From Desulfobacillus sp041396245 (lineage in GTDB: Bacteria; Pseudomonadota; Gammaproteobacteria; Burkholderiales; Rhodocyclaceae): a DNA stretch of 64,000 nt. The notes beneath the pieces were generated by a model. That model was not told the origin of the DNA. It saw nothing but the letters and a program-made list of their open reading frames with translations, and searched no databases. Each line of letters starts with the position of its first letter. Positions within the stretch are counted from its first letter, which is position 1. Both the position numbers and the translations under genes were made by a program. The stretch spans positions 318,081 through 382,080 of the forward strand of contig JAWKYW010000001.1 in NCBI GenBank assembly GCA_041396245.1, given 5' to 3'. Of this stretch, positions 45,055 to 53,938 are shown piece after piece.

Positions 45055-45321
45055 GTGTTTAGCGCCACGGCCGATCCCGTCCTTGACAGGACGCTGTTGC
45101 TGAGCCGAAGGTTGATTCCGACTTCCGTGCCCCCGGGGCGACTGCCAGCGTCGCTGGCCGCTTGACGGCCCGCATGAGACCCGCAGCCCTCGGGGCGCCG
45201 GAAGACCCAGACGGGCTACAGGGTGTAGCGCCATGGAGAAGAGCCAAGAGCGCCGATCAGTGAGCGACCCGCACGGGCTTCCGGCACGGCAAGTCATACC
45301 GCAATTTATGGGAGATTGTCC
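45055..45321 (+). ncRNA. Candidate IS110 bridge RNA region
   Basis: A non-coding span between the 27-nt inverted repeat and the transposase start. IS110-group recombinases use a bridge RNA made from this end, with loops pairing to target and donor DNA. Several G+C-rich hairpins are visible (CAGCGTCGCTGGCC, and two GTAGCGCCA/TTAGCGCCA elements). No loop was matched to a target; boundaries are unknown. Confidence 0.4.
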
Positions 45322-46527
45322 ATGACTACTTTCTTCGCCGGGCTGGACTGGGCCAGCCAAACCCACGCTGTTTGCATCATCGACGCGCAGGGAACCGTCC
45401 ATAAGCGATTCGACATCGATCACACCGCCGCCGGCCTGGCCGAACTGCGGCGCCATCTGGTGGCCGCCGGTTCGCCGCCCATCGCCATCGAGCGTCCGTC
45501 TGGCCTCATCGTCGATGCGCTGGTGGAGGCCGGCTTCACCGTCTTCCCCATCCACCCCAACGCGGTCAAGGCCACGCGTCCTCGCTATCGCAGCCACGGC
45601 GCCAAGAGCGATGCCTCCGACGCTTACCTGCTCGCCGACTTGCTGCGCACCGACGGGCATCGCTTCAAGCCCCTGGCGCCCCAGGGCGACGAGATCCGCG
45701 CCTTGCGTGCCTTGGTGCGCGGCCGCGATGACTTGGTCGCCACCCGCGTGCAGCTGGCCAACCAGTTGCGCAGCCTGCTCGATTCCTTCTGGCCCGGCGC
45801 CACTGCGATCTTCGCCGACGTGGATTCGCCCATCGCGCTGGCCTTCGTCGAGCGTTACCCGACGCCGGAGAGCGCCGCCCGACTGGGTCCCAAACGCATG
45901 GCCGCCTTCTGCGCCCAGCATGCCTACTGCGGTCGTCGCACCGCCGAGGAACTGCTGGAACGCCTGCATCAAGCCCCCATCGCCGGCACCGGCGAACTGG
46001 AGGCCGATGCCAAGGGCGAACTGACGCGTAGCCTCGCCCGCATCCTGGCTCGCCTGGTCGAGCAGATTCGCCTGCTTACCAGCCGCATCGAGCACCATAT
46101 CGCATCCCTCGACGACGGCCGGATCGTCATGAGCTTCCCCCGCGCGGGACGCATCTGTGCCGCGCAAATCCTTGCCGAACTGGGCAGTGTCCGCGAACGC
46201 TTCGATACCGACGCCCAACTGGCCGCCGAGGCCGGCGTGGCTCCCGTCACCTACCAATCGGGCAAGTCCAAGTCCGTGACTTTCCGCTGGGCTTGCAATC
46301 ACCGCTTGCGTGCCGCGCTGACCTGCCTGGCCGACAACTCCCGCCATGCCAGCGCCTGGGCCAACCGCCTCTACACAGCTGCCCGCACTCGTGGCTGCGA
46401 TCATCCCCACGCCATTCGTATCCTCGCACGCGCTTGGGTACGCATCCTCTGGCGTGCATGGATCGATCGAAAACCCTACGACCCTGCACAACATCGCGGC
46501 GCTTGTTCGGCATTCCAAACTACTTAG
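45322..46527 (+). CDS. IS110-family transposase
   Basis: A DEDD-type recombinase, 401 aa. The N-terminal RuvC-like half has FFAGLDWASQTHAV, AIERPSGLIVD and GAKSDASDAYLLADLLR. The C-terminal Tnp domain has the EAGVAPVTYQSGKSKS segment with its catalytic serine, followed by FRWACNHRLRAAL. ATG at 45322 follows GGGAGA; a TTG two codons earlier is less likely. The frame is intact. Confidence 0.94.
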   Translation: MTTFFAGLDWASQTHAVCIIDAQGTVHKRFDIDHTAAGLAELRRHLVAAGSPPIAIERPSGLIVDALVEAGFTVFPIHPNAVKATRPRYRSHGAKSDASDAYLLADLLRTDGHRFKPLAPQGDEIRALRALVRGRDDLVATRVQLANQLRSLLDSFWPGATAIFADVDSPIALAFVERYPTPESAARLGPKRMAAFCAQHAYCGRRTAEELLERLHQAPIAGTGELEADAKGELTRSLARILARLVEQIRLLTSRIEHHIASLDDGRIVMSFPRAGRICAAQILAELGSVRERFDTDAQLAAEAGVAPVTYQSGKSKSVTFRWACNHRLRAALTCLADNSRHASAWANRLYTAARTRGCDHPHAIRILARAWVRILWRAWIDRKPYDPAQHRGACSAFQTT

Positions 46528-46544
46528 GGTTGACACAGGGTGTC

Positions 46545-47414
46545 TCATGACAGCCTTCCCCCCGCCACCTTTCCCGGGGAAGGGGGTGACTGTTGCTCGC
46601 CGCGCAGCGGTTCGGTTTCGCGCAGGGCAAACGAGGCGTAGCCGACGACGCGCGAGCGGTCGCCGGCGGTGTCGCCGGAGTTGCGCAGGTCGAGCAGTTC
46701 GATGGAGAGGCCGCGCCGCTTCGCGCAGAGCAGGAGGCCGTTGATCGGCGTCGCGCCGCAGGCTTGCTCGTGCTCGATGGAGGGCTCCAGGGCGAGGATC
46801 TCGCCGACCGTGCCTTGGTCGATGCCCTGCGCCGAGGCGTAGGCGTGGAAATGCGAGAGGTCGGAGCTGATGAGGATCAGGGTTTCCGGCCCGCCCCAGA
46901 GGAGATCGAGCACCTCGGCCACCTGGGCCGGGGTGGCCGCGCCGACGGCGAAGGGCAGCAGGGTGAAATCGTCGAGCACCGTCTGCAGGAAGGGCAGCTG
47001 CACTTCGAGGGAATGTTCCAGGTTGTGCGCGACGTCGCTGGCGGTGACTTGCGGCAGCTTGAGCGCGGCGGCGGCCCCTTCGGCGTCGATCGCTACGCCG
47101 CCCAGGGGCGTGGCGTAGGCTTCGGCGACCGGCAGGGCCAGGCCGCGAATCGGCACGCGATGCGCCGGGCCGAGCAGCACGACGCGACGGACAAGGCTGC
47201 GCGCCGGGGCCAGCAGGGCGTAGGCGCGGGCGGCGACCGCGCCGGAATAGACATAGCCGGCGTGCGGGACGATGAGCGCCTTGGGCGCGGGCGCCTGCGC
47301 GGGCTCGCAGGCCGCGAGGAAGGCCTGGATGTCCCGGGCGAGCGCCTGTGCGTCGGCCGGGTAGAACATGCCGGCGACGGCGGGCGGACGGATGTGCAGT
47401 GATGGATTCATCAT
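46545..47414 (-). CDS. amrB: AmmeMemoRadiSam system protein B (MEMO1 family)
   Basis: Class III extradiol dioxygenase-like fold, 289 aa (ATG 47414; a second ATG is adjacent). Conserved positions: RPPAVAGMFYPAD, IVPHAGYVYSGAVAARAY, LLGPAHRVP, HNLEHSLEVQLPFLQ, ISSDLSHFH and CGATPINGLL. Dioxygenase activity is not expected. The C-terminal tail after ASFALRETE is low-complexity (GEQQSPPSPGKVAGG) and looks like a repeat or IS-side extension. Separated from amrA by the IS. Confidence 0.9.
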   Translation of the reverse strand: MMNPSLHIRPPAVAGMFYPADAQALARDIQAFLAACEPAQAPAPKALIVPHAGYVYSGAVAARAYALLAPARSLVRRVVLLGPAHRVPIRGLALPVAEAYATPLGGVAIDAEGAAAALKLPQVTASDVAHNLEHSLEVQLPFLQTVLDDFTLLPFAVGAATPAQVAEVLDLLWGGPETLILISSDLSHFHAYASAQGIDQGTVGEILALEPSIEHEQACGATPINGLLLCAKRRGLSIELLDLRNSGDTAGDRSRVVGYASFALRETEPLRGEQQSPPSPGKVAGGRLS

Positions 47415-47460
47415 ATTCACTACAAATTGGGTGGATGCGGAGGGAATCAAGCCCCCCTTG

Positions 47461-47538
47461 CAAGTCGGTCTTCAGCCCGACATGGGCCGCTGTCCCACAG
47501 GGATTTCCTTTGGTCATCGGCCTGAAGGCCGACCTACA
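47461..47538. repeat. REP-like palindrome, family A copy 3
   Basis: The arms include AAGTCGGTCTTCAGCCCGAC and CGGCCTGAAGGCCGACCTAC, separated by about 37 nt that differ from the other copies. It lies upstream of amrB, opposite the rnf promoter region. Confidence 0.75.
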
Positions 47539-47686
47539 GTCATTATAGAAAGCACAATTCTCGACGTATTGCAGCGCAGCATCGAAAGTTTCCCGGTTTG
47601 AGAAAGTCTGTTTTACTATGCGGAAAACGCAGCCAAGGTCGCGTCATGTATAAGAAAAACTATGGGTATTCATATATAAGACTTTG

Positions 47687-47715
47687 TTGTTGCGACGCGG
47701 CGAAATTCCTATACT
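47687..47715 (+). promoter_or_regulatory. Candidate promoter of the rnf-nifJ operon
   Basis: TTGTTG at 47687-47692, a 17-nt spacer, and TATACT at 47710-47715, in an A+T-rich patch (47640-47690) that stands out from the surrounding G+C-rich DNA. No FNR, NifA or sigma-54 consensus was found. The leader would be about 250 nt. Confidence 0.5.
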
Positions 47716-47967
47716 CCCTGCAACACGAACGCGAGTAGCGCAACAACGCTGCTTGCGTGTCACCCGGCCTGGCGCACCCCGCCAGGCTGTCCAGTAAGCC
47801 GGATTCGATCTCCGGCTGCACCGTGAGTGGCTGTCGCCGCCAGCGCCCGCAAGGCCAGGCCCGGCACCATCAGGTTCCAGAGTCTTTTATTTGTCCGGCG
47901 TACGCCCGGTGCGTTCGCGTGGCATTCAGACCCTGGTGAAGTCATGGTTATTTGAACCTTAAAGGTT
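47716..47967 (+). other. Long structured leader of the rnf-nifJ operon
   Basis: About 250 nt without a convincing ORF. A perfect hairpin GCCTGGCG/CGCCAGGC (47767-47787, 5-nt loop) is followed by CCGGATTCGATCTCCGG and a Pro/Ala-codon-like G+C-rich stretch. I could not match it to a known riboswitch. It could be a regulatory leader or an unstructured 5' UTR. Confidence 0.35.
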
Positions 47968-48861
47968 ATGGCTGGCAGCATGGGATCGCTCTCGAACCTT
48001 GCGTATGCAGGCGCCTTCATGGCGCTGCTCGGCGTCGTCCTGGCCGGCGTGATCGCCTTCGCCAACCGGCGTCTCTACGTCTATGAAGATCCGCGCATCG
48101 ACGAGGTCGAGGAGCTGCTGCCGAAATCCAACTGCGGCGCCTGCGGCACGGCCGGCTGTCGCAACTTCGCCGAGAAGGTCGTCGCCGGCGAAATCCTGCC
48201 GGCGCAATGCACCGTGAATGCGCCGGCGCAGAACACGGTGATCGCCGACCTGCTCGGCGTCGATGCCGGCTCGGTGGAGAAGCGCGTGGCGCGCCTGGCC
48301 TGCGCCGGCGGCCGCCATGTCGCCTACCTGCGCGCGCGCTATGCCGGCCACACTTCCTGCCGCGCCGCGGCGGTGGTGAGCGGCGGCGGCAAGGATTGCG
48401 CCTGGGGCTGCCTCGGCCTGGCCGACTGCGCCGAGGTCTGCGACTTCGACGCCATCCACATGGACGCCCACGGTTTGCCGGTGGTGGACGCCGACAAGTG
48501 CACCGCCTGCAACGACTGCGTCGAGGTTTGCCCGAAGGGGCTGTTCTCGCTGGAGCCGGTCTCGCGCAAGTTGTGGGTGGCCTGCAAGAACCTCGCCGAC
48601 GGCGACACCGCCGAGGCCTCCTGCGAGGTGGCGTGCACCGCCTGCGGCAAATGCGTCGTCGATTCCGCCCCCGGCGTGATGAAGCTGGAGAACAACCTGG
48701 CGGTGATCGATTACGCGCAGAACGATCGCACGGCGAAGCAGGCCATCGAGCGCTGCCCGACCGGCGCCATCGTCTGGTTCGACAACCCGAATACCCCCTG
48801 CAGAGGCGCGGAAGCGAAAAAAATCCTGCGCCAGAACGAATTACCCCTGATCAGTGCGTGA
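47968..48861 (+). CDS. rnfB: Rnf electron transport complex subunit RnfB (long ferredoxin type)
   Basis: A membrane-anchored ferredoxin, 297 aa, with one N-terminal helix. The first cluster motif is C-x2-C-x4-C in NCGACGTAGC plus a cysteine at ILPAQC. Further motifs are CRAAAVVSGGGKDC, CTACNDCVEVCPKG and CTACGKCVVDSAPG. The extended form with GGGKDCAWGC resembles clostridial-type RnfB more than the short gammaproteobacterial one (about 190 aa). It accepts electrons from ferredoxin. It lies 9 nt before nifJ, so it is probably cotranscribed. Confidence 0.92.
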   Translation: MAGSMGSLSNLAYAGAFMALLGVVLAGVIAFANRRLYVYEDPRIDEVEELLPKSNCGACGTAGCRNFAEKVVAGEILPAQCTVNAPAQNTVIADLLGVDAGSVEKRVARLACAGGRHVAYLRARYAGHTSCRAAAVVSGGGKDCAWGCLGLADCAEVCDFDAIHMDAHGLPVVDADKCTACNDCVEVCPKGLFSLEPVSRKLWVACKNLADGDTAEASCEVACTACGKCVVDSAPGVMKLENNLAVIDYAQNDRTAKQAIERCPTGAIVWFDNPNTPCRGAEAKKILRQNELPLISA

Positions 48862-48870
48862 GGTGAAGCC

Positions 48871-51800
48871 ATGCTGAAAAAAATCAAGGAATACAAGCTG
48901 TTCGAAACCGGCCCCGGTGCCGGCAAGGACAAGGCCAAGGTCAAGTATCCCGGCGTGCGCGACGCGGTCGACGGCAATACCGCCGTGATCCACGTCGAAC
49001 GCGAGGCGTCCGACGCCGCCGGCGCCTATCCCATCACGCCGTCCACGCAGATGGGCGAATACTGGGCCGAGGCCGTGGCGGCGGGTCACCTCAACATTTC
49101 CGACCGCCCGCTGATCTTCATCGAACCGGAGTCCGAGCATGCCGCCGCCGGCGTCACCGCCGGCATGTCGATGACGGGTCTGCGTGCCACCAACTTCTCC
49201 TCGGCCCAGGGTGTCGCCTTCATGCACGAGTCGCTCTACGCCGCCGTCGGCAAGCGGCTGCCCTACGTGCTCAACATGGGCTGCCGCGCCATCACCAAGG
49301 CCAGCCTCAACGTGCATTGCGGCCATGACGACTACCACTGCGTGGACGACACCGGCTTCATCCAGGTGATGGCCAAGGACGCCCAGGGCGCCGCCGACCT
49401 CAACCTGATCGCGCGCAAGGCGGCCGAGCTGTCGCTGACCCCGGCCATCGTCGGCCAGGACGGCTTTCTCACCACCCACCTGATCGAGTCGGTGATGCTG
49501 CCCGAGCGCGAGCTGGTGGCCGAGTACCTCGGCAAGCCGGACGATCTCATCGACACGCCGACGCCGGCCCAGGCCATGCTCTACGGCCCGAAGCGCCGCC
49601 GCGTGCCGGCGATCTGGGACGTGGATGTGCCGCTGCTCTCCGGCTCGGTGCAGAACCAGGACGCCTACATGCAGGCGGTGGCCGGCCAGCGGCCGTACTT
49701 CTTCGATCACATCGGCGACATCACCGACCGCTGCATGGCGGAATACGCCGAGCTGACCGGCCGCCGGTACAAGCGCGTCGCCACCTACCGCTGCGAGGAC
49801 GCCGACTGGCTGATCCTCGGCATGGGCAGCATGATCGTGCAGGCCGAGGCCGTCGCGGATTACCTGCGCGAGAAGCGCAAGCTGAAGGTCGGCGTGGTCG
49901 ACCTGACCCTGTTCCGCCCTTTCCCGGGCGACCTGCTCGGTGCAATCCTCAAGGGCAAGAAGGGCGTGGCGGTGCTGGAGCGCACCGACCAGCCGCTGGC
50001 CGAGGACCTGCCGCTGATGCGCGAGGTGCGCGCCACGGTCGCCAAGTGCCTGGAGAATGGCTCGGCAGAAGGCAAGCCGGCCTACCCCGGCTATGCCGCC
50101 TACGCCTCGGCGAAGGACATGCCGCGCCTGTACTCGGGCTGCTACGGCCTCGGCTCGCGCGACCTGCAGCCGGAAGCGCTGATCGGCGCGGTCGAGAACA
50201 TGCTGCCGAATGCGGACCACAAGAAGTTCTTCTACCTGTCGGTCGATTTCGTGCGCGAGACGCCGGCCAACCCGAAGGACGAGATCCACAACCAGAACAT
50301 CCTCGAGGCCTATCCGCACATCCGCGAGCTGGCGCTGCGCGGCAGCGAGAATCCGAACCTGCTGCCGAAGGACTCGATCACGGTGCGCATGCACTCGGTC
50401 GGCGGCTGGGGCGCCATCACCACCGGCAAGAACCTGGCGATGACGCTGTACGAACTGCTCGGCTGGGACATCAAGGCCAACCCGAAGTACGGCTCGGAGA
50501 AGAAGGGCCAGCCGACCACCTATTACCTGTCGGCGGCGCCGGAGCCGATCCGCGTGAACTGCGAGTACGTCTATGTGGACATCGTGCTCTCGCCCGACCC
50601 CAACGTGCACGAGCACTCCAATCCCGTCGCCGGCCTGAAGAAGGGCGGCGTGCTGATCGTCCAGAGCAACCGCTCCGCCGATGACCTTTGGGCCAGTTTT
50701 CCGCTCTGGATGCAGAAGCAGATCGTCGACAACGACATCCGCGTCTTCTACCTCGACGCCTTCCAGATCGCGCGCGAGGAAGCCGGTTCGGCCGACCTGC
50801 AGCTGCGCATGCAGGGCATCGCCTTCCAGGGCGCCTTCTTCGCCGCCAGCCCGGTGATGAAGAACGCCGGCCTGACCGAGGAGAAGCTGTTCAAGGCCAT
50901 CGAGGACCAGCTGCAGGCGAAGTTCGGCGGCAAGGGCCAGCGCGTGGTGGACGACAACCTGCGCGTGGTGCGGCGCGGCTACGCCGAACTGAAGGAGATC
51001 ACGGAAAAGTCAGTCGGCGCGACACGGCGCAACCTGCGCGAGAAGAGCGCCGGCCTGCCGGTGATGCTGAAGCAACTGCCCGAGGGCGACGGCAAGGTCG
51101 CCGACATCCACCGCTTCTGGGAGCAGACCGGCAGCTTCTACGCCACCGGCAAGGGCTCCGACAATCTGGTCGACCCGTTCATCGGCGCCTCGCTGGTGCC
51201 GGCGGCCACCGGCGTCTTCCGCGACATGACGCAGATCCGCTTCGAGTACCCGGAGTGGATCGCCGAGAACTGCACGGCCTGCGGCAACTGCTACACGGAG
51301 TGCCCGGATTCGGCCATCCCCGGCCTGGTCAGCAGCGTGGCCGACGTCTTCAACACCACCGTGACGCGCGTCGAGCGCGGCGGCCGGCCGACGCGGTATC
51401 TGCGCCGCGCCGTGCGCACGCTGGAGAAGAAGCTGCGCGGCATGATCGAGAGCGGCGGCCAGGGTGCGCAACTCAGCATCCGACCGCTCGTCGACGACGC
51501 CATCAACGCCACCGTCGCCGAGGCGCCGGAAGCCGAGCGCCAGGGCCTCGCCGAGGAGTTCCGCCTCTTCCGCGAGTCGCTCGGCGATTTCCAGTTCGGC
51601 ACCACCAAACCCTACTGGACGCAGAAGGAGAAGAAGGGCAAGGGCAGCGGCGGCCTGTTCTCCATCACCGTCAACCCCTACACCTGCAAGGGCTGCGCGC
51701 TGTGCGTCAAGGTCTGCGAGGACGACGCCCTGCGCATGGTGACGCAGACCGAGGAATCCGTCGAGCGCCTGCGCAGCGACTGGAATTTCTGGCTCGACCT

Positions 51801-53814
51801 GCCGTCGACGCCGGCCGAGTACAGCCGCATCGACAGCCTCGACGAGAAGATCGGCGCGCTGGAAACCCTGCTGCTCGACAAGAAGAACTACGGCTCGATG
51901 CCCTGCGGCGACGGCGCCTGCCTCGGCTGCGGCGAGAAGACCGCCATCCACCTGTTCACCGGCACGGTGACGGCGCTGATGCAGCCGCGCGTGGAGAGGC
52001 ACGTCGCGCATCTGGACGGGTTGATCGAGCGGCTGGAGAAGCACATCCGCATGAAGCTGACCGAGTCGGTGGACCTTTCCGACACCGGCGCCGTGCTGCA
52101 GGCCGTGAATGCGGCCAAGGACCAGGACCTGACGCTGGCCAGCCTGGCGGCGAAGATCATGGAGAACAAGCCGTCGCGTCCGCTCGACCCGGTCTGGGTG
52201 AAGTGGGCGACGCAGCTCATCGAGAAGCTGAAGGACCTGAAGTGGCGCTATGCCGAGGGCCCGACCCAGCGCGGCCGCGCCGAGATGGGCATCATCAACT
52301 CGACCGGCTGCACCTCGGTGTGGGGCTCGACCTATCCCTTCCATCCCTATCCCTTCCCCTGGACCAGCCACCTGTTCCAGGACTCGCCCTCGGTGGCGAT
52401 GGGCATCTTCGAAGGCCACATGGCGAAGATGGCGGAGGGCTTCAAGGCGGTGCGCATGGCCGAGCTGGAGCTCGCCGGCGAATACAACACCGACAAGCAC
52501 GAGGACTTCTTCCGCCGCTTCAACTGGCAGCAGTTCTCCAAGGAGGAATGGCTGCTCTGCCCGCCGGTGGTCTCGATCGGCGGCGACGGCGCGATGTACG
52601 ACATCGGCTTCCAGAACCTGTCGCGGGCCCTGATGTCGGGCATGCCGATCAAGGTGCTGGTGGTCGACACCCAGGTGTATTCCAACACCGGCGGCCAGGC
52701 CTGCACTTCGGGCTTCATCAGCCAGATCTCCGACATGGCGCCCTTCGGCGCCGCCCAGCGCGGCAAGCAGGAGACGCGCAAGGAGATCAGCCTGATCGGC
52801 ATGGCGCACCGCACGGCCTACGTCATGTCCGGCACCATCGCCCACACCAACCACCTGATCGAGAGCTACATCGACGGCCTCAACTCGCGCCGCCCGGCGC
52901 TGTTCAACATCTACGCCGTCTGTCCGCCCGAGCACGGCATCGGCGACGACAAGAGCGTGGACCAGAGCAAGCTGGCGGTGGAAGGGCGCGCCTACCCGCT
53001 GTTCCGCTTCGATCCTGACGCCGGCACCACCTTCTCGGAATGCGTCAGCCTCGAAGGCAACCCGGCGCTCGACCAGGACTGGCCGGTGTATACCCTCAAC
53101 TACACGGACGAGAACGGCGCCGCGCAGAAGATGGAGCTGCCGATGACCTTCGCCGACTTCGCCGCGACGGAAGGCCGCTTCGGCAAGCAGTTCAGGAAGG
53201 CGCCGCCGGAAACCTGGAACGACGACATGGTGGCCATGGCCGATTTCCTCCGGCTCGGCAAGGACGAACGCGAAGGCAAGTTTCCCTTCATCTGGGCGAC
53301 CGACCAGAAGAACCGCCTGACGCGCCTGCTGGCGACCGAGGACCTGGTGCGCGCCTGCGAGGAGCGGCTCAACTTCTGGAAGCAGCTGAAGGACGTCGCC
53401 GGCCTCGACCGGGCCGAAGTGGACACCGAAATGCTGGCCGACCAGGTGCGCGCCGAACTGCTGGCGAAGATCACCGCCAGCCTGGGCGTCGGTGGCGTGG
53501 ACATGCCGGCGGCGAACGCGCCGCAGCCGTTGGCTGCGCAGCCCGCCGCCCCGGCGGCCGACGGCTACGAGCCGGTCTGGGTCGAGTCGCCCGAATGCAC
53601 CGCCTGCGACGAGTGCACCACCCTTGCGCCGAAGGTCTTCGTCTACAACGACCAGAAGCAGGCCATCGTGGTCAACCCGAAAGGCGCCAGGTACGCCGAC
53701 ATCGTCAAGGCGGCGGAAAAGTGCACCGCCGGCTGCCTGCACCCCGGCACGCCGTGGAACATGAGCGAGCCGGGCATCGAGAAGCTGATGGCGCGCGCGG
53801 CGAAGTACAACTGA
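48871..53814 (+). CDS. nifJ: Very large pyruvate:ferredoxin (flavodoxin) oxidoreductase NifJ
   Basis: Oxidises pyruvate and CoA to acetyl-CoA and CO2, reducing ferredoxin. The 1647 aa compare with about 1170 for typical NifJ. Order: POR N-terminal domain (ITPSTQMGEYWAEA, about 55), a gamma-type domain from about 506 (SVGGWGAITTGKNLAM), 4Fe-4S motifs CTACGNCYTECPDS (about 801) and CKGCALCVKVCEDD (about 939), cysteines of GACLGCGEKT (about 1013), TPP site GGDGAMYDIGFQN (about 1237), and an extra C-terminal ferredoxin domain (ECTACDECTTLAPKV, about 1576). A 105-residue helical insert lies between the CGEKT motif and the TGCTSVWG segment. Confidence 0.93.
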   Translation: MLKKIKEYKLFETGPGAGKDKAKVKYPGVRDAVDGNTAVIHVEREASDAAGAYPITPSTQMGEYWAEAVAAGHLNISDRPLIFIEPESEHAAAGVTAGMSMTGLRATNFSSAQGVAFMHESLYAAVGKRLPYVLNMGCRAITKASLNVHCGHDDYHCVDDTGFIQVMAKDAQGAADLNLIARKAAELSLTPAIVGQDGFLTTHLIESVMLPERELVAEYLGKPDDLIDTPTPAQAMLYGPKRRRVPAIWDVDVPLLSGSVQNQDAYMQAVAGQRPYFFDHIGDITDRCMAEYAELTGRRYKRVATYRCEDADWLILGMGSMIVQAEAVADYLREKRKLKVGVVDLTLFRPFPGDLLGAILKGKKGVAVLERTDQPLAEDLPLMREVRATVAKCLENGSAEGKPAYPGYAAYASAKDMPRLYSGCYGLGSRDLQPEALIGAVENMLPNADHKKFFYLSVDFVRETPANPKDEIHNQNILEAYPHIRELALRGSENPNLLPKDSITVRMHSVGGWGAITTGKNLAMTLYELLGWDIKANPKYGSEKKGQPTTYYLSAAPEPIRVNCEYVYVDIVLSPDPNVHEHSNPVAGLKKGGVLIVQSNRSADDLWASFPLWMQKQIVDNDIRVFYLDAFQIAREEAGSADLQLRMQGIAFQGAFFAASPVMKNAGLTEEKLFKAIEDQLQAKFGGKGQRVVDDNLRVVRRGYAELKEITEKSVGATRRNLREKSAGLPVMLKQLPEGDGKVADIHRFWEQTGSFYATGKGSDNLVDPFIGASLVPAATGVFRDMTQIRFEYPEWIAENCTACGNCYTECPDSAIPGLVSSVADVFNTTVTRVERGGRPTRYLRRAVRTLEKKLRGMIESGGQGAQLSIRPLVDDAINATVAEAPEAERQGLAEEFRLFRESLGDFQFGTTKPYWTQKEKKGKGSGGLFSITVNPYTCKGCALCVKVCEDDALRMVTQTEESVERLRSDWNFWLDLPSTPAEYSRIDSLDEKIGALETLLLDKKNYGSMPCGDGACLGCGEKTAIHLFTGTVTALMQPRVERHVAHLDGLIERLEKHIRMKLTESVDLSDTGAVLQAVNAAKDQDLTLASLAAKIMENKPSRPLDPVWVKWATQLIEKLKDLKWRYAEGPTQRGRAEMGIINSTGCTSVWGSTYPFHPYPFPWTSHLFQDSPSVAMGIFEGHMAKMAEGFKAVRMAELELAGEYNTDKHEDFFRRFNWQQFSKEEWLLCPPVVSIGGDGAMYDIGFQNLSRALMSGMPIKVLVVDTQVYSNTGGQACTSGFISQISDMAPFGAAQRGKQETRKEISLIGMAHRTAYVMSGTIAHTNHLIESYIDGLNSRRPALFNIYAVCPPEHGIGDDKSVDQSKLAVEGRAYPLFRFDPDAGTTFSECVSLEGNPALDQDWPVYTLNYTDENGAAQKMELPMTFADFAATEGRFGKQFRKAPPETWNDDMVAMADFLRLGKDEREGKFPFIWATDQKNRLTRLLATEDLVRACEERLNFWKQLKDVAGLDRAEVDTEMLADQVRAELLAKITASLGVGGVDMPAANAPQPLAAQPAAPAADGYEPVWVESPECTACDECTTLAPKVFVYNDQKQAIVVNPKGARYADIVKAAEKCTAGCLHPGTPWNMSEPGIEKLMARAAKYN
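51006..51027 (+). repeat. AAAGTCAG-N10-ACGG interspersed motif, copy 11
   Basis: Exact halves within nifJ. Here it falls in a different frame (Glu-Lys-Ser-Val), using a rare TCA codon. Confidence 0.7.
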
Positions 53815-53818
53815 TGAG

Positions 53819-53927
53819 AACCGCTTTCAACGCAGAGATCGCAAAGACGCAAAGAGCGCAAAGGAATCCTTGCATGATTTTCTTTGCGTCCTTCGCGTCT
53901 TTGCGTCCTTTGCGCTGGAAGCGGTTT
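53819..53927. repeat. Long inverted repeat, family E
   Basis: The left arm includes CGCAAAGACGCAAAGAGCGC and the right arm is its near reverse complement (GCGTCTTTGCGTCCTTTGCG). Arms are about 45 nt with a loop of about 20 nt. It occupies the nifJ-rnfC junction, so the transcript could be attenuated or stabilised here. Confidence 0.85.
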
Positions 53928-53938
53928 GTGCTTTTCGC

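Larger units (their letters stand above)
44959..46544 (+). mobile_element. IS110-family insertion sequence (ends approximate)
   Basis: A complete element, inserted between amrB and amrA and oriented against them. It consists of a non-coding left end of about 360 nt, the transposase gene, and a short right end. IS110 elements lack terminal inverted repeats, so the ends are inferred from flanking genes: the left end lies beyond the amrA ribosome site, the right end before the amrB stop. The transposase frame is intact, so the element may be active. Confidence 0.8.

Noticed and set aside
47716..47967. Known riboswitch before rnfB
   Set aside because: Cobalamin, TPP, glycine and molybdenum cofactor cores were considered; no conserved core was seen. 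Kept as an unclassified leader only.
50688..53018. 776-codon open frame in another phase over nifJ
   Set aside because: Arg/Gly/Ala-rich shadow; nifJ in the other frame has its catalytic motifs.
51010..53742. 910-codon open frame antisense to nifJ
   Set aside because: The coding strand matches NifJ throughout; the antisense frame has biased composition and no motif.
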